NCBI GenBank assembly: GCA_025200525.1
Contig: CM045763.1
Coordinates: 87,572,131 to 87,636,130 of the forward strand
Direction of reading: 5' to 3'
Length of the DNA stretch: 64,000 bases
Source: Camellia lanceoleosa
Taxonomy: Eukaryota > Streptophyta > Magnoliopsida > Ericales > Theaceae
The notes beneath the pieces are model-generated. The model did not search any database. It was given only the letters and a program-made list of their open reading frames with translations, and was not told where the DNA came from. This document shows, in pieces, positions 21,303-32,800 of this stretch. The translations under genes and the position numbers were made by a program. Within the stretch, counting starts at the first letter, position 1. Every line of letters begins with the position of its first letter.

Positions 21303-24300
21303 ATGCCAAGAATGGAGGACATTCTAAACCTGCCAGTGCAGGATCCTCCTTTTACAGAGTTTTCTGCAGCTCATCTAAATTGGGTAAAAGTAGAAGGTGG
21401 TCGGCAAGGTGGTGACGATATTGCTTTAATCCCTTATGCTAGAGTGGATAATTTTGTGAAAGGAGAATCTGGTAATGCAGAATGCCCTGCGAGCTTCCGG
21501 GTTGAGTCAAGAAGGAAAAGACCTGAAGGGAGTGTCAGCAAACCAAGGGTTGATGGTTATCTTGAATATACGCTGTATGTTCAACCTTGTAAGCTGCATG
21601 TCATATTTATTAGGCAGTGTCTGAATGGTACATCTAATCTCTTTCATATTCATTATGCATCAAAGAAACTCTTTTTGTGTTGTTGAAAGTCAAAGGTTGT
21701 GTGAAAGATGATTTCATTCCTGATTTCTAAATCATAACTAAGCTCATTTGTCTTTATTATATCTTTAACAAAACAACATTATCCTAGGACACTTGCATAT
21801 TATATTCAATCTTTTCTTGGGATTTTCTAGATATTGGTGTTCCTATGGTCCAGAAGACTACAGGGACAGTGAGTCTGGTATTGGGGATAGTGCAAACATT
21901 AAACCTGCCTCGGGCAAGGGAAGCAGGCCAGGGAGACGTCACATGATGAGAGGGTGCCTTTGCCATTTTACTGTTAAACGCCTATACACTCGCCCCCTTT
22001 TAGCCCTGATCATCTACAACCAGCGAAACCATGTAGATAAAACAGGGGCTCCATGCCATGGGATACTGGATCATGATGCCGTGGGAACAAGAGCTATGTA
22101 TGCTCCTCGAATTTCTGAGGAATTACGCCAGAAAGTTATGTCTATGCTTTATGTTGGTATATCTCTGGACAATGTAATGCAACATCACATGGAAGAGGTG
22201 CAGAGGCATGGAGGGCCCCACAACCGTGACGATTTCCTTACTCGCAATGATGTCCGTAACATGGAAAGACTTATTCGTAACTCCTCTCATGAGTTACATG
22301 GAAATGATGAATGTAGTGTAAAAATGTGGGTACAACGCCACCAGAAACATGTGTTCTTCTTCCAAGATAACTGTGGTTCGGAACCATTTATTTTAGGGAT
22401 ACAAACTGATTGGCAGCTGCAGCAGATGCTCCATTATGGACATAATGGTTCAGTAGCTTCTCATTCAGTGTTTGGCTTGAAGAAACTTAAGGTTTTGGAC
22501 TTGTCTTCTACTTTTTATGTTTATATGCATTGCGATGCTTATGCTTCATTCTTCCTCATCTCATGTTCAAGCCATGTAAAAAAAAAAGGTCATAGTCTTT
22601 TGGAATTTTAGTCTGTGTCTGGCGTATAACTAATTTGAAATATAGTAATAATTAATAAAAGATTGTCAAGGAAACAGTAATGGCTAAAAAAAGGGCCAAC
22701 ACTGGGCAGTTCACAAAAGAATTAATTGCACACATCAGTGGCTATGAGTGTAGAACACCAATTGTCTCAAAAGCTTGAGCTATTAGGAAAGGGGTTCAAC
22801 AATGTGGAGATGCAAACAAACATACACAGAGAGGAGTAAAATTCAAACGAGGAACAAATGCAAACAGAGGGACATGAAGACAAGACCTCCCATAACCAAA
22901 GTTCTGATAACATGTCACATCACCAATTATCCTAAAAGTTTAAGCTGTTAGGAAAGGAGTCCAACAATTAAATCAAGCTATCCAAAAATGAAGTCAGGAA
23001 ATTTATGTTACAAAAGGGGTGAAAATGCAAAACTGCCTCATCATTCAAGGGAAAGAATCAGGAACATGTACCTTTATAAAAATTGTGGAGATTTCACAAT
23101 TTAAATTCATCTTCACCATTGGTTTGGGGTTGAGGAAGAATATGTTTCATATGTTGTTATGCATTTACAACTAGTCTGCTTCTGCAATTCATGCTTATGG
23201 TTCATTTATAGTGATTTAGTAATTGGTAGTTCTGATTTTGCATTTTTTCTCTTCCCTTTCACAGTATCCTCTGTGTTCATTACTTGTATTTGACTCATCA
23301 CGGAATGCAATTCCAGTTGCGTGGGTCATCACTTCCTGTGATGTTGGTCAAGATATCCATAAATGGATGGTATCCCTCGTTGAGAGGATCCGAACCAAGG
23401 ACCCCAGATTTAGACCTAATGCCTTCTTAGTGGATGATCCTTCTTTTGAGACATCTATTATTAGGTAAACTATTCATCATCAAATTTTGATTGTGTTTTT
23501 TACACAATATTGGTTTCAGAGGGAAATGACAAATTCTGATATCATGCTTCTCATTTGCAGAGAGGCCTTCCAATGCCGAGTCCTAGTATGCCTATGGCAT
23601 ATCCGCCGTGCCTGGTTAAAATGCCTTTTAAAGAAATGTTGCAACTTTGATGTGCAGCGAGAGATGTTTAAGCACTTAGGCCGGATTTTGTATTGCACAA
23701 GGAACACGCCAAACACTTTAGATGCAGTTGAAGAGTTTATGCAAATATTTGTTGATCAATGCGCCTTTATGGATTATTTTAGAAATCAGTGGTTACCAAA
23801 GATAGGTATTTGTCCATTCAATATGACTTCTTGTTCTCTGATTAACAAATTTTACCTCTTGTGCTGGTCAGACTGACCTTTTCACTGTCATACAGAAACT
23901 ATCCTAGTTAGTCTTTCCTGTTTAATTTCTGTTGTTGTTCTCATTAAATCACATGCTTGATGTTATTTTTAAGTAGTATAGTAGTCATTTATTTTTAAAA
24001 TTACAAAGTAGTACAGTATCCATAAAAATCAAAGATTGCAAATACTATTTTATATGTTATATAATCACCAAGATCATCCACCAAACAGCCTCTTAACATT
24101 GATAGTTGTATTAATATTATCCCAGACAATAAATATTAACATGTTAGCTTGCCTCTCAGAACTGTGGGTGAATAGCATAAGAACCCTCCCGGTGGCAAGT
24201 CAAGAACCTTATTCTGCAATCGAGGCATATCACCTAAGATTGAAATCAAAAGTTTTCAACAAGCTGCATGCTAGTTTCTGGCTGAGAGTTGACTGGTTGA

Positions 24301-24854
24301 TCCACACATTGACAACTGAATTTCACTCCTTGTATTGGCTTGATCAGTACATAGTAGAGACAGGATACTTTGAAAATCTGAGGGATGGGTCCTTCTCAAC
24401 CAACTCTTGGTATGAGGCCATGCACATCCCAGATGTTGATGTGTTGTTAGATGAAGAAAATCTCCAGCTTGCAAAAGTCATTTCTCAAACTGACCGGACT
24501 GTGGCATATACAATTTGGAATCCTGGTTCAGAATTCTCTCTCTGTGATTGCCCCTGGTCAAGGATGGGGAACCTTTGTAAGCACATTGTTAAGGTAGCAA
24601 TATTATGTAAAAGTCGGCAAGTTGCTAGGCCATTGTTAGCAGCTCAAGTTTATCGGCAATCCTTGCTTAACCTTCTGCAAAACACCCCAGATGATCCTCT
24701 GGTTCTTGATCACGCCATTTTACATGCAACACGCTTTCAACAAGACATCAAAGGTTTGGAGGACTTGTCTAATAGTGGACTGCTCCAACCTTTACCTCCT
24801 GATACAAATTCTCAAATAGTGGACAATCTGCTGCTTTTTTCACGACTCCATTGA
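21303..24854 (+). CDS. SWIM zinc-finger protein, domesticated MULE-transposase type
   Basis: Five exons: 21303-21574, 21831-22491, 23265-23464, 23561-23805, 24160-24854. All introns are GT..AG and the phases fit, giving 690 residues; Arabidopsis At1g60560 is, from memory, of similar size. The N-terminus has ILNLPVQDPP, FSAAHLNWVKVEGGR and ALIPYARVDNFV. The FAR1-like region has WCSYGPEDYR, CLCHFTVKRL and GTRAMYAP. A MULE transposase-like region follows (LLVFDSSRNAIPVAWVI, LVDDPSFE, VCLWHIRRAW), then a SWIM finger at about residues 587-600 (CDC, nine residues, CKH). It probably acts in the nucleus as a DNA- or protein-binding factor. There are no terminal repeats, so it reads as a host gene. 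An in-frame ATG 24 codons upstream (21231) is not used because an acceptor precedes 21303. Confidence 0.88.
22740..22980. mobile_element. TRIM-like repeat pair in intron 2 of the SWIM gene
   Basis: Two direct repeats (about 22755-22806 and about 22920-22975) share CACCAATT, CTATTAGGAAAGG or CTGTTAGGAAAGG, and TCAACAAT or CCAACAAT. The same text is the terminal repeat of the TRIM at 37282-37585. Between them AGTTCTGATAACATG resembles a decayed primer-binding site on the minus strand. Ends uncertain. Confidence 0.5.
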
Positions 24855-26775
24855 TGGGTCATTGAAGACGAGATGTTGTGTTTGGGATGAATGTTTTCTG
24901 CTTGCATGTCCAAGCCAGTCTCTGAGGTTATGAAGTTATATTGAGAATATTATTTCACCAGCCAAGATTCAGACTTGAAAAAGAATCAGATCTTATCATT
25001 GTGCTTTCGAAAGTTCAAGCTGTCTTCATGAAACTCCAATTTTTTGCATGCAGAGGTACTTTATGTTATATTCATGCTAGTAGATGCTTTCAGCTATTTC
25101 CTAGGTTATTGCTTCTCTCCCAAGAAAAAGAAGTTGTGGAATGCCGATTGATTCTGGTGGCAAACCTTTCTGTCAGATATTATAGAGTTCTCATTCTGAA
25201 AATAGAAAAGAAAATGAAAAGGGAAAAAACTGAAGTCCAACTTAGTTTAGGTGCCTTAGTTTTGTGTTTGACATATAGCTTACTTGCTCTCTTTGTTACC
25301 TGCAGTGAACTTGGCATGAGGGATTTATTTTTCTCAGCTTAAATTTGAATTCCCAAGCAAGGCTTTGCGGAAAGGTAATAATTAGAATTTGTTGATAGAT
25401 TGTAAATTTTGATCATAGTGAATGCTTTTAACTATTTGTCTTGTGAGTATTAATCTTTCTCCTGACCATATTCCTCTCCCAGAGAAGTAAAGAAGTTATA
25501 TTTTTATTAATATTGTTTATAAAAGCACCTCATTTCTAGTGCATAAAATGTAGAATCACAGTTTTTATCATGTGTATTTAAATAATTGTATGTTGCAAAT
25601 GGCCTTTTATTGAAGGCTCTTGAGTATATGGCTTGCAGATCTGGTGATTCTGCAGAAAGTAAGCCATCTTTTGCTTTGACCACAAAGAGTTATCTGCTTA
25701 TAAATGGTCCTGTATTTTTTTCCATTTTATGTTTTCAATGTTTTTCATCATAATTTGGAAAAAGATATGAAAATGCGAAAATGCTTGTGAATATTGTTAT
25801 ACGTGGTAGGCAATCAGTCTCCAAGCTATACATGGAAAACTCTGTAGTTTAATCCCAAAAAGTTGATCAATCTGTTTCGTTATTGATTTAAACCAAATTT
25901 ATCTGCTTTCGTTCATCTTATGAATGCCATTATTGTTATCAATTTAGTTGTCAGCTGGTATTTTTGTGATGTCTTTTTTTTCTTCTAGTAATTTTATTCT
26001 GCATGATGGAGCTGCATGGCACAAGTCCCATGGAAATAAAATATGAATGGTGTCTTATATGATTCCCAGGCATCTACCAAAGAAGTGGATGTCAGAAAAA
26101 TCTGATGTCTTCTATGAATTATGAGATAGGTCTCTATTACTTTTTTTTTGATAAATACTCTCTTACTTTTCATTGTCATCTATTTCTATAGGTCTTTCTC
26201 ATACTTACCATTGTTGTCCATTTCTGTTGCACTGGCATTTACTTGATCCATGTTTTAATGCTTGCATCCTAATTTATAAGCAGCATTCAATTCCTTTTTG
26301 ATGTGAGGTGCAGGCAGAATATAACTGTTAATTTAAAGTTAGATTGTTGGCATCTTTTGGCTTCAGTGGCTCCTCCGTTTAAAGGGATTCCGCTTTTCTT
26401 GATCTCTAGTGATTGGAAACCAGTGTGCGACTCTTAGATGTTTTTGTTTTCTGTTTTTGTGTTTTGAGGACTCCTGGTCCTCTTTTGTGAACCTCTTTAT
26501 TTTTCCCCTTTTTAATGAAAGTTCATTTTCTTGCTGATCAAAAAAAAAAAAAAAGAAATGATATATTCCTTGGGATCAACTGATTGTTTTTGTAGCAATT
26601 CTTTGGGTATGGATTTCCATTAATTGTGAATGAAACTTAGGAACAAACCTTGTTTTTTTATAGTTAATAGATCAAAATATTTTGTTATTATTCCTTTGAA
26701 TTGAATGAGTTTGTTTGTGGGGTATTATACTTGTAATATCATTGGTTTTAATATGCCACTCTTATTTTGTTACAG
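24855..26775. other. Downstream of the SWIM gene, no gene recognised
   Basis: Contains the 3' untranslated region of the SWIM gene. The frame at 24941-25342 is open by chance and has no domain. An A-run at 26540-26554 follows a pyrimidine-rich stretch and TTTTTAATGAAAG. Confidence 0.45.
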
Positions 26776-27068
26776 GAAATGAACTCGCATGATCTACAAA
26801 CAATGTGCTTTAAATTTCTCAAGGACTTGCCATTGGGTCATATTCGTGCTCAACCAAATACTCTTATCACAATGAGCTGTGATGTCAACCAAGAAGAAGC
26901 CGACCATGAGCAAAAAGAGGGCGAATCAAAAAAATATACAAAATATGTGATTGAGAAGGTTTTCTAGGCGAAGTTAGACAATCTGCAAGAATGGTTGACC
27001 AAAGAGCCTACAAATGAAATTTGTGGTGTTAAATTCAACAAGAAAAAGAAGTTGCATGCAATATATTA
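26776..27068 (+). other. Unrecognised exon-like stretch (possible gene fragment)
   Basis: A good acceptor (TTTTGTTACAG, ending 26775) leads into an open frame with non-random composition: MNSHDLQTMC, FLKDLPLGHIRAQPN, then a charged segment with EQKEGES. A TAG at 26965 is followed, with the frame still readable, by AKLDNLQEWLTKEPTNEIC. It looks like a decayed exon of a conserved protein, but I cannot name the family. It may be a retained last exon of something transcribed from upstream. Confidence 0.4.
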
Positions 27069-28029
27069 GTCAGCTCAAAACCCTTGAATCAAATGATGGA
27101 AAAAACAAATTAACCACTCACTGCCAAGGTTAGTGCAATCCTACTAAGTGAATTATTTAATCATTTTTCAGTATGCTGCATCTCCGAAGATTAACATAAT
27201 TATTTCTTCAACTAATAGGCTTGTGAAGGTCATGCCAAAGGTGCACAAATGCATGGATCTGTAAAGATTTTGAAATACGAAATGGAGTTCCGATATCAAT
27301 AAGAACACTGAGGCACAAGTTGAAGTACTTACTGATAAATTGCACAAATTTTACAATAAGCCTTATCCATGAACTTTCTTTTGTCATGTAGGTTGTTCAA
27401 AGAATTGGAAGACAATTTTCTCAACATATGTACATTACTATATTATTTGAGTTAGTGTTGACACAATTTTACTAGACGAAATCAAATTTGAGAAAGAGAG
27501 ATGTTCGTTTGACGGTATTGATTTGAGGGGGCTATGGTGGTAGATGTTTGATGGTGGTTTTGAGATGCTGGTGATGATGTGGAGTAGGGTGTTGGATGAT
27601 GGTGTTTTTTAGTTGTTCAGAGAGAGCTATTGGCTAAAAACTTGTGTTTGGTGGGTCAAGGAGTTGATTTAAAGTTATGTTCGATCCGAGTCTTTTTCAA
27701 TTTATATTTTCTTTTTGGTGGGTTTGTATTTTTATTTTATTTGCAAGACCTCATCTGGTGATTGAGGTAATTTTCTGGTGAGTGATTGGTGGAAAAATTG
27801 ATTAGACAGATCAAATCACCAAAACCCCACATTTTATGTGGAAATCTGGGTTTGATTTTTTTTTTTCAATTCCTAAATTTGGGTTTGTGGATATTTCTCA
27901 TAAATATTTGATAAATTTTGTGTGTAGTTTGTGGTGGTTGATTTTGATGAGAAAAATGATGAAAGGGAGAGCATAAAAGTACAACTATTTCTAAATTTTA
28001 GCAATAACAGCCCAAATGGCTAACGGGGT
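27069..28029. other. Intergenic stretch, no gene recognised
   Basis: AT-rich with a G/T-rich part (27530-27830). Nothing recognised. It is the last left-side sequence before the part whose mirror copy is visible in the window. Confidence 0.5.
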
Positions 28030-29357
28030 GAAGATGCTTTATGAATTTACATCTTTAATTGGAGATATGCTCATTGATGATATTTTTCGAGCCTTATTTG
28101 ACTTAATTTTTCACCCTTCAAAACTGATTCAGGTGCAACACGTGCACTATTATTTATACAAAAAATGGCAATTTCATTTACACAACTAGATGAACTTTTA
28201 TAAAAGCTAGGTTTTAATAAATAAAAAAATGTCAATTGCGTTTACAATCTAATAAATAATATAAAAATAGGATGAAGATCGAAGAAGGCCACAAAAATTC
28301 AATCTGCCCCTCGATAAGCTCATGAACTGTAGCGAGCAATGGCTGTGGCTGATGAAGATAAACCACGTTAATGCACTTGTGATTAGCTTTATCATGCTGG
28401 CAAAGAGGCATCATCATCATTAACAGACCACCTACTGTCAATCATTGATGCGTCAGATACGGCAATTTAAGACCCAGTACCCTGTTTATTCCTTTCCCAA
28501 GCACTGACGAGACCCCATTTAAGAATTAATTATTTTAGTTAACTTCTTCGTTTTTACAAAAAATAAAAAATGTACAAAAAAAGTAGAGAGAGCTGTGATA
28601 ATTTATAATCACTCTATAGGTTTTTTGTCTACAAAACATGATTCCCAGAACTAATTGAATACACTGACCAGACAGAAAACACATTTCCAAATTTTCATAG
28701 TAAAGGAAAATGATTTGAAAACATGAGATTCAAACAAAACACTCAATCAGAATCAAGTGGCAGTGACAACGTCAAACTTGTAAGTCACAATGGGTGTTTT
28801 AGTTGAAAATGAAAGGAGAATGAAGGGATACATCTTCCTGTATTGAAATTCTGTACAGAATTTTTGTTTGTGCACCATCATTCTAACATAAAAAAACTAA
28901 TGGTCACAATTTTTACCTTGCCACTGCCTTACCCAGTTAATAGTTTCCCAAGAGTAGTGACTGCAAAAATCATTAAAATATTTTTGCACAGCAGAGAGGC
29001 AGAATGCAGTCTCAGATAATAATCTCAATTTTGATTTCTACAACTTTGAATGGCATGATCACATTTAAGGGCTGGAGTGTTGGTTTATAGGCTTTGGGTC
29101 CTAAGATACATGTTTTCCCCTGGTTTTTTGATTCAGAACTTTATATCATTGATGCAGATACACAAAAAGCAATGGTTGGTAGAGGCTACTGTAGTCATTT
29201 AGACATAGCATATTCAAAAATCATAGAAGCTGTGATCATTTGGACTAAGCATCCAATAGAGGCTACTGTAGTCATTACAGATGTGTCGGTACCTGTACTT
29301 ATTTCAGGTCTCCTGCACGAGAAATCTCTAAGTGTGAGCTCACTCTCCTTTATCAGA
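28030..29357. other. 3' flank of the Aquarius gene (left copy)
   Basis: Non-coding. It contains the 3' untranslated and downstream sequence of the minus-strand Aquarius copy, mirrored at 62686-64000. Short frames here (e.g. 28232-28441) are found in both arms only because the DNA is duplicated. Confidence 0.6.
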
Positions 29358-29783
29358 TTACTCTTCAATTTTGCTTTCTTCATTAGAACCGCTTTCAAGT
29401 TCCATAGCATTTTTGTCATTAGTAGCAACTTCCATATCAGCCTCCCCATTTGAATGGCTTGTGAGTGGAATATCTCCATTTTGATTAGCAATTGTTTCCA
29501 TCTGTGTAATTTCATCTAACTTGTCCTCAGATGGCATATCCTTGTGTGCACTATTTTCCAAAGCAGGTATACCAGAATCCATGAAAGTGTGTGAGGATGC
29601 CAAATTCTGCAGGCCATCTTGCTCTGAATCACCCACTTGTCTCGAGTATGCAGAGAACTGATGGCTCATCATTTGTGCCTGACATGAGGAAAAGGTTTGT
29701 TAGTCTGACCTCCAAATTATTTCAGAATATGTTTGTCTGAGTGGCGCTCACTAGTTTGTGTGTGTGCTCGCCCGCACGCGCGC

Positions 29784-29821
<38 letters not shown>

Positions 29822-32800
29822 TGAGGCCACTATTGGCCTGGACAACAAAACAGAACTAGATCAGACTTGGGTTTGAGACTTCAAAATTGAAGACATAATT
29901 AGCTCATGCCCTCTGCTTAAGTATGTACTCAGAAACGAATTTTGGTTTGTGAACAGAAGTTAACAACGTGAAGCTTCTGAAGGCTACGAAATACATAGAT
30001 GTACATAAAGCAAGTACTTGATCATTAAAAGTGCTTTTTTGTTTTTTGGTGTCTGTGTGAGAGAGAGAGAATAATGCAGCCGATAAAGGTGGCAATCAAA
30101 AGTCAGTAAATCCATTATGATCAATATGATCTCAATAAATAGGTGCTTACACTCATGACAAGATGAAATTAAAAGTTCATCATTTTGTCATTCTATCTAC
30201 TTACACAGTTTGTTTTAGCAAGTACTGGTCACGCATTGATTTGGAACCAGAGCTTTGGGTTCCAGAACAATATTTCAGACGTAGATATTCTACAAGCCTT
30301 GATTGACAGAATCATGGAACCATTTTGATTACCATCTAACACGGCAAATTGACAACTTAGTTGAGCTTGTAATAGTGTTAAAGAATAAGCGAGCAAAAGT
30401 AAAATATCAAAGTCATGTTCATGCTGCCAGTTCCAATTTTTGACATAGAATATTCAAAAAAAAAAGAATAATAATAATAATTAAAAAAAAGGATAAAAAC
30501 ATAAATAAAAATAAAAAACAATGAAAACAGCACTACTGTTCAAGTTATTGTTTAATCCATGGATATCCCACAAAAGCAACCACAAGAAATATTTTAGTAA
30601 TCCTAGACAAATTAAACAAGACATCCAAGAAAGATAAAGCATTAACCGTTCCACACTTAATGTCCTCTAATGGAAATGCACATTGTTTGATATTACTACA
30701 TTAACAACATTTTAACTCAAGGACGTTTCTTCTCCAACGAAAGAAGAATGATGGACATCAAATCCAAGAGAAACCCCATCAATCTACTCATGTTGTTTGT
30801 GTCATACTTGTGTATTTTTATTATTTTACAAATACACACGGGCACTAACATTCTGATTATTATTTTTTCAAATGTATTAGACCATAAAAAGTTTTCAAAT
30901 ATATATATTAAAATATTTACACGCTTTGGAGCACTGCCACTCTTGCATCATTTTTAGGAATAATGCTTCCGCCCTCTCGCTCTCACTCACGCTCCGTGTA
31001 TTGGTGACTTAGAGCCAACCCCAGTTAATAGGGATACAAGATTTAGTTTGGTTTTGTTTGGTTATTTTTTGATAATTAAACTAAGAGTTTAAAGGATAGA
31101 CAAACAAATTTGTAGATTTTTTTTAATTAAATAAAAAGAGAGTCAAATACAAGACACATGAATTGAGAATTTGTTTTTAGTTATGCAAGCCATTTTATAG
31201 CTTATTCTAAGAAACACTTGCTCTGCTTAAATCCACAATCCCACCACCTACGTTATACGGACTCTCCAGTTTTGGCGAAGTACCCGTGTCGACACGACAC
31301 GACATGGGTACGGGTGCGGAATACGGTCGGGATACGGCATATAGAAAGTGGATACGGTGGCATACCTACGATTAGGGCTAAAACTGTAGGGCTTCGATCG
31401 TCTTCATCAGTCTTTTGTGCCGCTATGAACGACAGCCGAAACCCCGATCTGGATTGCGAAGCCCACGCCGTCATCCACCCTTCAAATCTGTGATCATGGT
31501 GATCTGTGGTCGCGCGATGTGGTCTGGTTCCAGATCTGGTAGAGAGAGAGAAAGAGAGAGAGTTTTGCTTCAGGTTTGTAGCCGCCACCGTACAGGTTCA
31601 AATCGACGTAAAGGTAAAGACGGAAGAAGATAGAGAAGGGAGAGAGAGAGAGGGGTTTGGGGGAAAATACTGTGAATATGTAAGGTAGTGCTACATAATA
31701 AATAAAATAAAAAAATTAATAAATTAATACGCCAGTGTTATCATTCTTTCTTCTCTCTCTCCTCTTGTCTCTTGTTTCAAATATAATAAATAAATCATAT
31801 AATTTGTTATATAATAATATCTAATTAAATCATATATAATAAAAAAAATTAAAAAATTTATAAATTACATTTTTTATTTTAACATAATTTGTTATTCCTT
31901 ATTTATTATATATTTTTTATTTATAATATATATATGTCAATTAAAAGTAAAAAAATAAATTAAAAATATTATCAATAAAAATGATACATAAAATAATAAA
32001 TAATAAATAAATTTAAAAAATAACTATTTAACTCATCTTTATAGAATAAATATATTTTAAAAAATTAACTATTTAACGTATCCCCGTACCCGTATCCAAG
32101 TTTGGATTCAAATCCACGTATCTTCAATTTTTAATTTTGAAGTGTCCGACCCCCAGATACACACCCGCACCCGATACCCATAGCCAAGTCCGTGTAACAT
32201 AGCCCACCACCACACCAAATAGGTTAATAGCTTATGCTCAAAGCCACAATCCATCTACTAAGCCAAAATCTACAATTTATTTTCTACACCAATGGAGCCG
32301 TCCCCAACGATAGACATGCTTAAAGCCAAAAAAGAGTAAGATACCAATGGCTAGCTTCCAAAACTATATTAAAGCATTTGTGATATCATAGCACAGTCCA
32401 GAAGGCTCAACAAAGAAGGCACAACTGAGATCATAAAAATGAATAGCATGACCGATGAAGCATTATTTGATAAATAAATAACATGAGGCTACTAGCAGCA
32501 TTTTCTCTTTTTTTAGTGCTCTTGAATTTGGAAGAGAGTGACAGTATGAAGTTCTTGTCATAGTCCAAGTACATACAGAACAGAGTCAACAAGCAAAGTG
32601 CTTGAAATAAAAGGTGAGATTGGTGAGTTGATTCATAACAAGTCCATGGATGGCATGTAATGTGTAACAAAATAACCATACAAGTACAAACACCACAGTT
32701 AAGCAAATTAGCCCAACTATTTGGTTAATTAGACCATATGTATAGTTAGAGCCTCAACAAAAAGCAGGACCTAAATCTAAACCAAACCAAACCAAACCAA

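Noticed and set aside
28232..28441. Conserved 69-codon frame found again at 63588-63797
   Set aside because: Its conservation is only due to the inverted duplication of the DNA; changes between copies show no codon preference.
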